Source: Microvirga sesbaniae
GTDB taxonomy: Bacteria > Pseudomonadota > Alphaproteobacteria > Rhizobiales > Beijerinckiaceae
NCBI RefSeq assembly: GCF_025460805.1
Contig: NZ_JAMXFJ010000014.1
Coordinates: 86,845 to 150,844, forward strand
Direction: 5' to 3'
DNA length: 64,000 bases
Shown: piece by piece, positions 1 through 7,163 of the stretch
Position numbering within the stretch: the stretch's first letter is position 1
Layout of the letters: every line of letters begins with the position of its first letter
The notes under the pieces: generated by a model
Database searches by the model: none
What the model was told of the DNA's origin: nothing
The model's input: only the letters and a program-made list of their open reading frames with translations
Program-made: the position numbers and the translations under genes

Positions 1-2
1 CA

Positions 3-710
3 TTCGTCGGATTTGCCACCAACGTGGGCGGCGGAGCCTTCGCGACGATCTCAGATGGCAAGATCAAACTCCCTTGGGAGCAGTGGAAAGGGGCTGGCCC
101 CTATCACGATCTTCGCATCCACCTTCTGGACGGCACCGGACGAGTTTACTGGGTCGACTGGGTCTATGAGACCCCCGTTCTCCCGATCGCCGTCCTCCAG
201 GTCCGCGGCGATGAGATTGAGCGCTGGCCCAATCCTGAGATCGCCACCATCGCGGCCATGAATGGCAAAAACCACGTATGGCGCATCGGCTATGCCGATG
301 GTGTCTTCGGGGATAGCACTCTCAATCTTAACACGCTCGGAAGCGAGCCGCCCCATGTCGTTAAAGCCGGCTGGATCTCCACCCACCCGACGATGACGTA
401 CTTCCGCGACGGTGCCGACGCCGCGTTTGGAGGCAAGCACACGATCGCAGCCCATGTGTGCTTCGATTATCCGAACCGGAGCGATCTGGGCGGTCCAGTC
501 GTCGACAATGAAGGACGCCTTGCCGGAGTGCTGGTAGGAGCCGATCTAGGATCCCAGGAGACCCATGTCGGGGCATATGTCCCTGCTCAGATGATCATGC
601 CCTTTGTTGGGGCTGGTCGCGCCGCCAAGATCTATCACCAGTTCCATGGGGCACTTTACTCGGTTCTGCACCAGATCGACGAGCAAGAGGCTGCGGCTTC
701 CGCAGCTTAG
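3..710 (+). CDS. Trypsin-fold protein, 5' end outside window, nucleophile apparently lost
   Basis: The reading frame is open from the window edge, so the true start lies upstream; a GTG at 24 is only the first internal candidate. Near the C-terminus RSDLGGPVVDNEGRLAGVL has the layout of the GDSGGP nucleophile loop of S1/trypsin-like peptidases, but the catalytic Ser position is Leu. No signal peptide can be judged because the N-terminus is missing. The tail is Ala/Glu-rich. I infer a trypsin-fold protein that is probably not an active serine protease. A leader-type repeat region follows, so it is the last gene of its unit. Confidence 0.6.
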   Translation, partial: FVGFATNVGGGAFATISDGKIKLPWEQWKGAGPYHDLRIHLLDGTGRVYWVDWVYETPVLPIAVLQVRGDEIERWPNPEIATIAAMNGKNHVWRIGYADGVFGDSTLNLNTLGSEPPHVVKAGWISTHPTMTYFRDGADAAFGGKHTIAAHVCFDYPNRSDLGGPVVDNEGRLAGVLVGADLGSQETHVGAYVPAQMIMPFVGAGRAAKIYHQFHGALYSVLHQIDEQEAAASAA

Positions 711-758
711 GAAGCATGGATTTTCTATCCAACTGAGAATGCGCAGAAGGGGAAGTTG

Positions 759-794
759 AAATCCCCAATAGAAGAAAGTGGCCTTGAGAGGAGG
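759..794 (+). promoter_or_regulatory. Shared leader, copy 1
   Basis: AAATCCCC at 759-766, with a very strong ribosome site GAGAGGAGG at 786-794. It differs from the standard leader in having about 20 nt between the two parts and an upstream GGGGA that can pair with TCCCC. Confidence 0.65.
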
Positions 795-799
795 CAACA

Positions 800-811
800 A
801 TGAAGCTCTAG
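800..811 (+). CDS. Three-codon minigene MKL*
   Basis: ATG AAG CTC TAG placed 5 nt after GAGAGGAGG. This is one of the strongest ribosome sites in the window, yet it serves only three sense codons. The same arrangement with ATG AAA CGT TAG occurs in the second copy of the repeat. Known minigenes of this size act by ribosome stalling, peptidyl-tRNA drop-off or as upstream control ORFs; which applies here is not visible. Confidence 0.5.
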   Translation: MKL

Positions 812-1111
812 ATCAAATCAACGTCCCAGCCCAGAGTGGCTTTCTGACATATACCTGCCTCATCCGTTGGTCCTTTTGACCGTTCTGCAGGGCTTCAAAA
901 CAAGTATCCTTTTTGGCCAGGTGCTCGCAACGAGACCTCAGCCTCTGATCGTCGCTGACGCGGACCCAAGATCCACGGGTCTAAAACATCGGATAGTATG
1001 GGCACCGCTCAAGGGCTCGCTACCTCTCGGGCGTCGAAGGTGGGTTGGCATCCCAGGATCACCGCCAATCAGATTTTTAATTCATTTGAGAATGTGAAGA
1101 AGGGGAAGTTG

Positions 1112-1141
1112 AAATCCCCGCAAAATCGACCTCAGAGGAGG
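1112..1141 (+). promoter_or_regulatory. Shared leader, copy 2
   Basis: AAATCCCC at 1112-1119 followed by GCAAAATCGACCTCA and the ribosome site GAGGAGG at 1135-1141. CCTC just upstream could also mask GAGG. Confidence 0.65.
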
Positions 1142-1146
1142 TTAAG

Positions 1147-1158
1147 ATGAAACGTTAG
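1147..1158 (+). CDS. Three-codon minigene MKR*
   Basis: ATG AAA CGT TAG placed 5 nt after GAGGAGG. It matches the MKL* minigene at 800 in length, second residue, basic or hydrophobic third residue and stop codon. Confidence 0.5.
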   Translation: MKR

Positions 1159-1436
1159 ATACGCTAGCTGCTTCCGACATTGATAGTCGACAACATACCT
1201 GCCTCATCTGTTGGCCCATTGGCCGTACTGCAGGAACTCTTTGACCAAAGTAGCCTTTTGGCCAGGTACACGGCGGACATGTAACCCGACCGTTGCCTCA
1301 GCCTCTGATCATCGCTGACGCGGATCCATGACCCACGGATCTAAAACGCCGGGTAGCACTGAGCACCGCTGACGGGCTCCCTATCTCATCAGGGACGAGG
1401 GTGGATCGACCTCCAACTTAAAGGTCACCTAACGAA

Positions 1437-1486
1437 AGAAGCCGCGAGAGTGCCACATGGGCCCTACGAATCTCGCGGCTTCTTTT
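1437..1486 (+). terminator. Rho-independent terminator after tandem repeat
   Basis: AGAAGCCGCGAGA pairs perfectly over 13 bp with TCTCGCGGCTTCT, followed by TTTT. The 24-nt loop is unusually long. Confidence 0.8.
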
Positions 1487-1615
1487 GTGCTCGTTGAGCC
1501 AAACCCCAAAAGCCACCCCGGTCAACCTCTACTCAGTCTGCGAGGCAAGTTTCCAGCGCGGTGGGTGTCCGGACGTTTCTTGGATTCAGAAAAGATCAGC
1601 GAAGAGGAAAAGGTT

Positions 1616-1630
1616 CAATCCCCGAAAGGG
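1616..1630 (+). promoter_or_regulatory. Shared leader, copy 3 (orphan)
   Basis: CAATCCCCGAAAGGG with no dedicated start codon. It lies 55 nt upstream of copy 4, so the first paralog gene has two leaders in tandem. Confidence 0.6.
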
Positions 1631-1670
1631 AATCAGATTTCCTCAGATCAAAAATGAGCAAGGCTCGTTT

Positions 1671-1688
1671 CAATCCCCAAAATAAGGA
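1671..1688 (+). promoter_or_regulatory. Shared leader, copy 4
   Basis: CAATCCCCAAAATAAGGA, with 8 nt to the ATG at 1697. A GAGCAAGGCTC hairpin lies immediately upstream. Confidence 0.75.
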
Positions 1689-1696
1689 TCAGTTCG

Positions 1697-2089
1697 ATGA
1701 CAAACGCTGCCAACATCTCCGCCGTTTCCACCGTCGCCAACGACAACGCCCAGAAGCAGCGCACCTACCCGCGCATGGTCACGCCGAAGACGATCAAGGA
1801 GGGCTCGAACAAGAACGGCACGCCGTTTGTCAGCTTCGTCGGCGAGTACACCCGCCGCGGCGCCAGCAAGCCCTCGACGATGCTGCACACCGCGAGCGGA
1901 AAATCTCTCGATGCGATCCGCGAGCAGCTCAAGGAAGGCCAGCCGATCCGCGTCTTCGGCATCTTCGAGACCCTGCCGGCCACGGAGGAGCGCAAGGAAT
2001 CCAGCGTGTTCCGCATCATCGGCCTGTCGACGCCGCGTGAGACGGCTCCGGAGGCAGCCGCCCAGACCGAGATGAAGGAAGCCGCGTAA
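1697..2089 (+). CDS. Four-member paralog family, member 1
   Basis: 130 aa. Members 1-4 (here, 5491, 6054 and 6636) share a variable Ala/Asn-rich N-terminus, the block TYPR-VTPKTIKEG-NKNGT, FVSF-GEY-RRG, a TMLHTASG stretch, EGQPIRVFG-F and FRIIG-S-PRE, then an acidic Ala-rich tail. The strand pattern and short length suggest a small beta-rich domain, possibly OB-like, but I do not recognise the family. Each member has its own leader, and three end in nearly identical terminators, so the cassette was copied with its control regions. Members 1 and 3 are closest (SNKNGTPFVSFVGEYTRRGA), as are 2 and 4. The start is set by the leader spacing shared by all four. Confidence 0.85.
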   Translation: MTNAANISAVSTVANDNAQKQRTYPRMVTPKTIKEGSNKNGTPFVSFVGEYTRRGASKPSTMLHTASGKSLDAIREQLKEGQPIRVFGIFETLPATEERKESSVFRIIGLSTPRETAPEAAAQTEMKEAA

Positions 2090-2105
2090 TCGGCTTTCGC
2101 CACCT

Positions 2106-2157
2106 AGGGTCGGCGCAGGCGCTAGCCTGCCACGGCGCACGCGGCGTGCCGACCCTG
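2106..2157 (+). other. Compact GC-rich folded element (possible three-way junction)
   Basis: AGGGTCGGC at the 5' side pairs perfectly with GCCGACCCT at the 3' side (9 bp). Inside it are GCAGGC-GCTA-GCCTGC and a second CACG...CGTG stem. There is no T-tract, so it is not a standard terminator. It lies just before the small ORF at 2187 and could be a 3' end stabiliser or a cis-regulatory RNA. Confidence 0.5.
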
Positions 2158-2186
2158 CCACCTCCGCTCCAGACAGGTAGGTTCTG

Positions 2187-2354
2187 GTGAAATATCTCCT
2201 GGCAAAGTTCTACTACTGGCTTGCCGCCTCGACCAATGATCCCGGCAAGGCATCGAGCTATCTTGATCGGTCGCACGATCTCGATCATCGCGCCGACCCC
2301 CAACACCAGGTTGAGGATGACGGCTCCGACGAGGAACCGCTGCCCGCAGCCTAA
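2187..2354 (+). CDS. Small protein, possibly DUF3563-like, 55 aa
   Basis: GTG start preceded by AGGTAGG; an in-frame TAG 6 nt upstream excludes a longer form. The protein begins VKYLLAKFYYWLA (an amphipathic helix), then has KASSYLDRSHDLDHR, which resembles the short DUF3563 family (YLAQS-DLADLE pattern), and ends in a strongly acidic tail. A clean terminator follows 22 nt later, supporting a real transcription unit. Codon use is normal for the neighbourhood. The family assignment is tentative. Confidence 0.6.
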   Translation: MKYLLAKFYYWLAASTNDPGKASSYLDRSHDLDHRADPQHQVEDDGSDEEPLPAA

Positions 2355-2374
2355 GGGCACCCGATGCCGGAAAC

Positions 2375-2403
2375 AAAAGCCGCCCTCTCGGGCGGCTTTT
2401 TTC
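2375..2403 (+). terminator. Rho-independent terminator
   Basis: AAAAGCCGCC-CTCTCG-GGCGGCTTTTTT, followed by the recurrent CATG tail. Confidence 0.9.
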
Positions 2404-2452
2404 ATGTGCGCTGCGAGGACGGTCTCGCTGGTGTGAGTGAATGGAGGTCAAC

Positions 2453-2536
2453 ATGGTTGCACAGCTGATGCGCTTTGCCCTGGGAGTCGTATTCCCGCTG
2501 GCTGTCGTGGGATATGCCCTCAGCAAGGGCGTCTGA
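2453..2536 (+). CDS. 27-aa single-pass membrane peptide
   Basis: ATG with GGAGG 8 nt upstream. The peptide is almost entirely one hydrophobic helix (LMRFALGVVFPLAVVGYALS) ending KGV. Its stop lies 4 nt before the ATG of the next gene, suggesting co-translation. Small membrane peptides of this kind often modulate a membrane enzyme or act as toxins; nothing here distinguishes these. Confidence 0.55.
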   Translation: MVAQLMRFALGVVFPLAVVGYALSKGV

Positions 2537-2540
2537 CCTG

Positions 2541-2849
2541 ATGGGACTTCTCGCAAAATCCGTCCGATTTGAGGGGATGGAGCAAACCAATGCCGGCCAA
2601 CCCAGCCGATGGGAGGGGCGTGTCTCGTTGCTATCCATCAGCGAGAAGCTGACGGTGGAATACGGCCGACAAGCAGGAGCTTTGACGGTCACGGTCGGAG
2701 ACGACGAAGAGACCGTCCACCTTGAGACACGCTCCCCCTTCGATGCTCAATGGGAGGAGATCACGCCGGCGGTGCAGGCTATCGCCGCCGTTTCCCTCCT
2801 GGCCGAATTGTCCGACGTCGACTTTGTCGACCCGGACGACCTTCCTTGA
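2541..2849 (+). CDS. Hypothetical protein, 102 aa
   Basis: I chose the ATG at 2541 because it follows the membrane peptide stop by 4 nt; an ATG at 2574 is possible and a longer in-frame form would overlap the peptide. The middle is beta-rich (LTVEYGRQAGALTVTVGDDEETVHLE, split), with a helical segment VQAIAAVSLLAEL and an acidic end (DFVDPDDLP). I do not recognise it. Confidence 0.6.
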   Translation: MGLLAKSVRFEGMEQTNAGQPSRWEGRVSLLSISEKLTVEYGRQAGALTVTVGDDEETVHLETRSPFDAQWEEITPAVQAIAAVSLLAELSDVDFVDPDDLP

Positions 2850-2932
2850 CACAGTTATCGAGGAACCTTTGATTTAGGACTTCGTCCAAAGCTCTTTTTC
2901 TCGATCGTGAAGATCGAACCAGGGTGATTTCG

Positions 2933-2947
2933 AAATCCCCGAAAGGA
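2933..2947 (+). promoter_or_regulatory. Shared leader, copy 5
   Basis: AAATCCCCGAAAGGA, the best match to the consensus, with 13 nt to the ATG at 2961. Confidence 0.8.
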
Positions 2948-2960
2948 AAAGGGCTCGCCG

Positions 2961-3878
2961 ATGTCTCGCATCTATAATGAAATTCGTGGTCAGCGCCTCG
3001 CCATCTCGGAGATTGAGACCGCCCAGTACAACCTGTCCAAAGAGCGCTGCGAAGCCCGGAAATCCGTTCAGGCCGATATCCGCGCCCTCTTTCAGAACCT
3101 TCCCGCAGGCCTGCGGCACCTCACGCACGCGTTTTTGGCCGCCGAGGGCAATCGCTACCTGCTGATCGACCTCGACGGTCCTGAGGGCGGGATTGTCAAT
3201 GGTGCCCGCACCCGCTTCACCCTCATCGACATCTGCCCGAGCCTCGCCGGGCTCGCTGCCTGGGACGTCGCCCGCGATGAATTCCTGGGGGAGGTGAACG
3301 AGTTCTCGTTCCGTGACTCTACCTTCTGGCCGGACTGGATGGTCTATTCCGACCACCCCCAGAAGCGGAAGGTATGGACGGACGGCGCGTTCCACGCCGG
3401 CGTGAAGTCGGGCTACTTCGGGAAGATCCTGCTTCCGGTGGCGGGCCCTGCCCTCGCACACCCGGCTTTCGCCTGCTTGGCGGACTACGCCAGGTCCGTG
3501 ATTGAGCGCAAGGATGCCAACATGGAGCATCTGCGCGCCTTCGACGCTAGGTTCGACGCCTATGATGCTCAGATTGAGGAGATCGAGCGGAAGGCCGAAG
3601 CCTTCGCTCGGACCGAGGGCCAGGACCCGGAGGTCCTGACGGCTCACAACGGTGAGCTCGCTGGCCTGATCCGGACCATGGATTGGACCTACGACATGGC
3701 CGACCTCCCCAACCGCGCTTACGCGGAGCAGGAGCGTCGGATCCGCTCGCTGCTCTCGGCGCTGCCGGTGGACGACGCAGTAGTACTGTTCGTCCATAAC
3801 GCCGGAACCAACTGGGTGAAGGCTCCCTATTACCTCCAGTGGCACCCGGAGGTGAAACAGGTGAAGGCGGCGGCCTAG
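2961..3878 (+). CDS. Hypothetical protein, 305 aa
   Basis: Single gene behind a consensus leader. The first 60 residues are helical and basic. The middle is a mixed fold with many aromatics (FWPDWMVYSDHP). A likely coiled coil (QIEEIERKAEAFARTEGQ) spans roughly residues 195-215, and the C-terminal third is again Trp/Tyr-rich. No catalytic motif, signal peptide or membrane segment is visible, so I expect a cytoplasmic protein of unknown function. Confidence 0.75.
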   Translation: MSRIYNEIRGQRLAISEIETAQYNLSKERCEARKSVQADIRALFQNLPAGLRHLTHAFLAAEGNRYLLIDLDGPEGGIVNGARTRFTLIDICPSLAGLAAWDVARDEFLGEVNEFSFRDSTFWPDWMVYSDHPQKRKVWTDGAFHAGVKSGYFGKILLPVAGPALAHPAFACLADYARSVIERKDANMEHLRAFDARFDAYDAQIEEIERKAEAFARTEGQDPEVLTAHNGELAGLIRTMDWTYDMADLPNRAYAEQERRIRSLLSALPVDDAVVLFVHNAGTNWVKAPYYLQWHPEVKQVKAAA

Positions 3879-3958
3879 GCCGCGCCTTCCTCAATCAGCT
3901 TGGCTATTGCGTGCCGATCCGATAGCTTGCCGCCAACAAAGTAACATGCTCCGGTGCC

Positions 3959-4639
3959 ATGACGCTCCTGCCGACTCCCACATGGGATACCTTCCTTCGG
4001 ACCGTTTCCACCCGAACCAACGGAACCTGGCTTTTCCGGGGGCAGGCCGCTAAGAAATGGCCTCTCACCCCATCCGCCGGCCGCGACCAGTGTGTCGGAA
4101 GCGCGGGCTACCGTCGTGCCGACGAGTACAACCTGTTCAAGGACTTTATTCGGGAAGCTAAACGTTACGTCGAGAGTGGCTTCAGCGAACTTGAATGGCT
4201 CGCCCTGGCACAGCACCATGGCCTTCCCACCCGCCTTCTGGACTGGTCCACCAACCCTCTGGTTGCGGCCTGGTTTGCCTGTGAGAAGGAAGAAAACACG
4301 GACGACGGCGTCGTCCACATGATCAACGTGCCCTCCTTGGACAGAAGGGATGACGTACAGCCCTTCGATCCCAGATTATCGGACGTGGCTCTCGTCCAGG
4401 TCCCGCCGCGCGTGGGACGGATCACTGCCCAGCAGGGCCTGTTTTCCCTACACCCCGACCCAACGGCCAAATGGACGCCCGGCCGCGCTCTAAGGTATCA
4501 TACCCTTGAAATTCCCGGGGCTGAGAAACCATTTTTCAGGCAGGCACTTGATGCTTTTGGGGTCAACCGTGGACGCCTAATGGTTGATCTCGATGGACTA
4601 GGCGCCACGCTCTCTTGGAAGTATCGTACACGCCTGTAG
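3959..4639 (+). CDS. FRG-domain protein
   Basis: 226 aa. WLFRGQ at residues 24-29 is the signature that names the FRG domain, and the second conserved block HHGLPTRLLDWSTNP follows with normal spacing, so the domain is complete. The function of FRG domains is unknown; they often occur in defence islands and near toxins. The next gene starts 11 nt after the stop, so the two are probably co-transcribed. There is no shared leader, and the ribosome site is weak. Confidence 0.8.
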   Translation: MTLLPTPTWDTFLRTVSTRTNGTWLFRGQAAKKWPLTPSAGRDQCVGSAGYRRADEYNLFKDFIREAKRYVESGFSELEWLALAQHHGLPTRLLDWSTNPLVAAWFACEKEENTDDGVVHMINVPSLDRRDDVQPFDPRLSDVALVQVPPRVGRITAQQGLFSLHPDPTAKWTPGRALRYHTLEIPGAEKPFFRQALDAFGVNRGRLMVDLDGLGATLSWKYRTRL

Positions 4640-4650
4640 CGAGGTCTCAA

Positions 4651-5298
4651 ATGTCGAAAACCCAGTCTCGAGATGCCGGAGCAGGGGTCAAGAAGCGGAG
4701 TTCCGCTGGATCGCAGGGCGTGAAGAAGCGAGCGGCAGAGGCATTGAAGGGCTTCGCGGGTGCTTCTGAGGGCAAAGCCGGAGGCGGAATCCGGACAACT
4801 GAAGTGGCAAAGGGTTTCGTTAGGATCCATGCCAGAGAAACCCTTCGTCCCACAAAGGAAGTCACTTTGGAGGTTGCATCTCGCACGGACCAGTCCCTAG
4901 GTGCGTCATGGGGGGTCCGCGGCAAGGTAACCTCCTCACAGTTCTACGGTGGCGAGCAAGTGATCAGTCCAATGCCGACCGAGCCGGACACTGTCCATGT
5001 GGCTGCCTTCGTTCGCAGTTTCGATGTCCAGAAGCACCCGTCGTGGAACGAGGTGAAGAAGGACCACCCCAAGGCGAGCCTGTTCGTAACGGAATGCTCT
5101 CCCGACTCGGTCGAGATCGAGTCAGGCGGGAAGTTCAGCACACGCGCCCAGCTCCTGGTCGATGTTCCGGTGAAATATCCTGATGGCTTTGAGGTCGAAG
5201 GCTCAATGACCGTGCCGGCCTTCGTCACAGGAACACTCAAAAATAACGGCGATGTGGTGATCAAGGAATTCAGGCTGAGCGTGGATCATCCTGCTTAG
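4651..5298 (+). CDS. FRG partner: basic tail plus beta-rich domain
   Basis: 215 aa, starting 11 nt after the FRG gene. Residues 1-45 are low-complexity and Lys/Arg/Ala/Gly-rich (GVKKRSSAGSQGVKKRAAE), likely disordered and possibly nucleic-acid binding. The rest has alternating hydrophobic strands (VTLEVASRTD; VDVPVKYPDGFEVEGSMTVPAF). No enzyme motif is seen. It could be a partner, substrate or antidote of the FRG protein; gene order is the only evidence. Confidence 0.75.
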   Translation: MSKTQSRDAGAGVKKRSSAGSQGVKKRAAEALKGFAGASEGKAGGGIRTTEVAKGFVRIHARETLRPTKEVTLEVASRTDQSLGASWGVRGKVTSSQFYGGEQVISPMPTEPDTVHVAAFVRSFDVQKHPSWNEVKKDHPKASLFVTECSPDSVEIESGGKFSTRAQLLVDVPVKYPDGFEVEGSMTVPAFVTGTLKNNGDVVIKEFRLSVDHPA

Positions 5299-5326
5299 AT
5301 TACTGCGGATACACGAGATGATCGAG

Positions 5327-5352
5327 AACCCGGCCTGGTGCCGGGTTTTTTA
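5327..5352 (+). terminator. Rho-independent terminator after FRG pair
   Basis: AACCCGG-CCTGGTG-CCGGGTT followed by TTTTTATT. Confidence 0.85.
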
Positions 5353-5464
5353 TTGCTCGGATATTGGCTCGTTCTCTCACTCAATCGAGCGCTAAGGGAA
5401 ATTCAGAAAATACCCGAAAGCAAAGATCAGGTTTCGCTTCAAAGAAGCGGGAAAAGTTTGGTCA

Positions 5465-5482
5465 AAATCCCCAGAAAAAGGA
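5465..5482 (+). promoter_or_regulatory. Shared leader, copy 6
   Basis: AAATCCCCAGAAAAAGGA, with 8 nt to the ATG at 5491. Confidence 0.75.
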
Positions 5483-5490
5483 TGAGTTCG

Positions 5491-5871
5491 ATGACAAACG
5501 CAGCCGTTGCCACCTCCGCCACCACCGTCGCCGCTAACGACAACGCCAAGCAGCAGCGCACCTACCCGCGCGTTGTGACGCCCAAGGCAATCAAGGAAGG
5601 CAAGAACAAGAACGGCACCGAATTCGTCAGCTTCATCGGTGAGTACCGCCGCCGCGGCTCCGAGAAGACCTACACGATGTTCCACACTGCGAGTGGCGCT
5701 GCCCTCGCTGGACTTCGTGACGACCTGAAGGAAGGCCAGCCCATCCGGGTCTTCGGCGTCTTCGACGAGATGCCGGCCGACGGTGAGCGGAAGGCAAAAC
5801 AGGTTTTCCGGATTATTGGCCGGTCGGTCCCGCGTGAGCAGGGTGCCGAAGAGATGCAGCAGGCCGCATAA
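5491..5871 (+). CDS. Four-member paralog family, member 2
   Basis: 126 aa. The MTNAAV start aligns with members 1 and 3; an in-frame ATG at 5482 overlaps AGGA and is less likely. It shares with member 4 the variants KNKNGTEFVSFIGEYRR, YTMFHTASGAAL and VFGVFDEMPADGERK, so 2 and 4 are the closer pair. The N-terminal 25 residues are Ala/Thr-rich and probably disordered. Confidence 0.85.
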   Translation: MTNAAVATSATTVAANDNAKQQRTYPRVVTPKAIKEGKNKNGTEFVSFIGEYRRRGSEKTYTMFHTASGAALAGLRDDLKEGQPIRVFGVFDEMPADGERKAKQVFRIIGRSVPREQGAEEMQQAA

Positions 5872-5895
5872 GGACTGCACGAAGAGAGAAGAACG

Positions 5896-5918
5896 AGCCG
5901 CCTTCGGGTGGCTTTTTT
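5896..5918 (+). terminator. Rho-independent terminator
   Basis: AGCCGCC-TTC-GGGTGGCTTTTTT with a CATG tail. Confidence 0.9.
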
Positions 5919-6030
5919 CATGGGCGGATCGGGCGTGTTGAACGCACCGATCGATCACATCACCAGGTGTCTTACGCCACGCAGGAAAAGACATCAGTTG
6001 CTCTCTGGTGAGAGCGCAAGAGTTTTTGTC

Positions 6031-6046
6031 AAATCCCCGGAAAGGA
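6031..6046 (+). promoter_or_regulatory. Shared leader, copy 7
   Basis: AAATCCCCGGAAAGGA, with 7 nt to the ATG at 6054. Confidence 0.8.
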
Positions 6047-6053
6047 AAGTTCG

Positions 6054-6446
6054 ATGACAAACGCAGCAGTCGCCTCCAACGTCGCCACCGTCGCCAACGA
6101 CAACGCCCAGAAGCAGCGCACCTACCCGCGCATGGTGACGCCGAAGACGATCAAGGAGGGCTCCAACAAGAACGGCACGCCGTTTGTCAGCTTCGTCGGT
6201 GAGTACACCCGCCGCGGCGCCAGCAAGCCCTCGACGATGCTCCACACCGCGTCAGGCAAGTCTCTGGCGGCGATCAAGGATCAACTCAAGGAGGGCCAGC
6301 CGATCCGCGTCTTCGGCATCTTCGAGACAATGCCGGCTACGGAAGATCGCACCGAGGGTCAGGTGTTTCGGATTATCGGCCTGAGCACGCCGCGTGAGAG
6401 CGCTCCGGTCGATGCCGCCCAGACCGAAATGAAAGACGCCGCATAA
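6054..6446 (+). CDS. Four-member paralog family, member 3
   Basis: 130 aa, almost colinear with member 1, including GSNKNGTPFVSFVGEYTRRG and the AQTEMK-AA tail. Changes cluster near TEDRTEGQVFR. The DNA between leader and start (GTTCGATGACAAACGC) is also kept between members 1-3, so duplication included the 5' region. Confidence 0.85.
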   Translation: MTNAAVASNVATVANDNAQKQRTYPRMVTPKTIKEGSNKNGTPFVSFVGEYTRRGASKPSTMLHTASGKSLAAIKDQLKEGQPIRVFGIFETMPATEDRTEGQVFRIIGLSTPRESAPVDAAQTEMKDAA

Positions 6447-6478
6447 GGTCAAGTCCAAGAACGTGGGACGATAAAGAG

Positions 6479-6501
6479 AGCCGCCTTCGGGCGGCTTTTC
6501 T
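6479..6501 (+). terminator. Rho-independent terminator
   Basis: AGCCGCC-TTCG-GGCGGCTTTTCT with a CATG tail. Confidence 0.9.
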
Positions 6502-6609
6502 CATGGGTGCGGAGGGCGTGATTACGCACCATCCGGAAAGCGATCTGAAGGTCTCCGACAGAAAGACGAGAATTCAGGTTCCTGCAGAAAAGTGAGCAGA
6601 AGCTCGGTT

Positions 6610-6625
6610 CAATCCCCGAAAAGGA
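6610..6625 (+). promoter_or_regulatory. Shared leader, copy 8
   Basis: CAATCCCCGAAAAGGA, with 10 nt to the ATG at 6636. Confidence 0.8.
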
Positions 6626-6635
6626 AGAGAGTTCG

Positions 6636-7001
6636 ATGAACGACAATACCGCCACCTCCGCCGCCGTTTCCACCGAGACCCGCGCCCGTTCGTACCCGCG
6701 CACGGTCACGCCCAAGACTATCAAGGAAGGCAAGAATAAGAACGGCACGGAGTTCGTGAGCTTCATCGGCGAGTATCGCCGTCAGGGCAAAGACAAAGTC
6801 TACACGATGTTCCACACTGCGAGCGGTGCAGCCCTGAGTTCGATTCGCGAGCAGCTGAAGGAAGGCCAGCCGATCCGTGTCTTCGGCGTGTTCGACGAGA
6901 TGCCGGCGGATGCCGAGCGCAAGAGCAAGCAGGTTTTCCGGATAATCGGCCTCTCGACGTCGCGCGAGCAGGCTGTCGAAGAGATGAAGCAGGCCGCCTA
7001 A
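6636..7001 (+). CDS. Four-member paralog family, member 4
   Basis: 121 aa. It is the shortest member, with a different N-terminus (MNDNTATSAAVSTETRARS). The conserved core and EEMKQAA tail match member 2. It is followed 16 nt later by a terminator nearly identical to those of members 2 and 3. Confidence 0.85.
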   Translation: MNDNTATSAAVSTETRARSYPRTVTPKTIKEGKNKNGTEFVSFIGEYRRQGKDKVYTMFHTASGAALSSIREQLKEGQPIRVFGVFDEMPADAERKSKQVFRIIGLSTSREQAVEEMKQAA

Positions 7002-7016
7002 TCGGCACCATGAAGG

Positions 7017-7042
7017 AGCCGCCCTCGGGCGGCTTTTTTCAT
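7017..7042 (+). terminator. Rho-independent terminator
   Basis: AGCCGCC-CTCG-GGCGGCTTTTTT with a CATG tail. Confidence 0.9.
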
Positions 7043-7163
7043 GCTCGATGAGGGTGCCCCGGAATATCGCTATGTCGCAGGGCGACGAAAGGTTCGCACA
7101 AGCGCTCTTTCTCATATGGTCTGTTGCGGAACGGTGCCCGCCCACCGTCATGAGGATTCTTCG

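Larger units (their letters stand above)
731..1080 (+). repeat. Tandem leader/minigene unit, copy 1
   Basis: First of two diverged direct repeats about 353 bp apart. Blocks shared with copy 2 are GAGAATG, GAAGGGGAAGTTGAAATCCCC (split here as GAAGGGGAAG and TTGAAATCCCC), a GAGGAGG ribosome site, ATG-AAR-CKY-TAG, then CATACCTGCCTCATC, TTTTGGCCAGGT, CCTCAGCCTCTGATC, GCTGACGCGGA and TCTAAAAC. GGGGA and TCCCC can form a 5-bp hairpin. No long ORF fits the conserved blocks, so a structured RNA or a regulatory minigene is more likely than a protein gene. Confidence 0.7.
1081..1436 (+). repeat. Tandem leader/minigene unit, copy 2
   Basis: Second copy of the repeat described at 731-1080. The leader hairpin, the minigene and the downstream blocks keep the same order and similar spacing, while the sequence between the blocks has diverged. 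Block-wise conservation with changes elsewhere argues for selection on RNA or DNA structure. A strong terminator closes the unit at 1437-1486. Confidence 0.7.

Noticed and set aside
3875..4318. Minus-strand frame ending YFVGGKLSDRHAIAKLIEEG
   Set aside because: The last 27 residues look protein-like, but there is no usable start near them and most of the frame is antisense to the FRG gene; perhaps a gene remnant.
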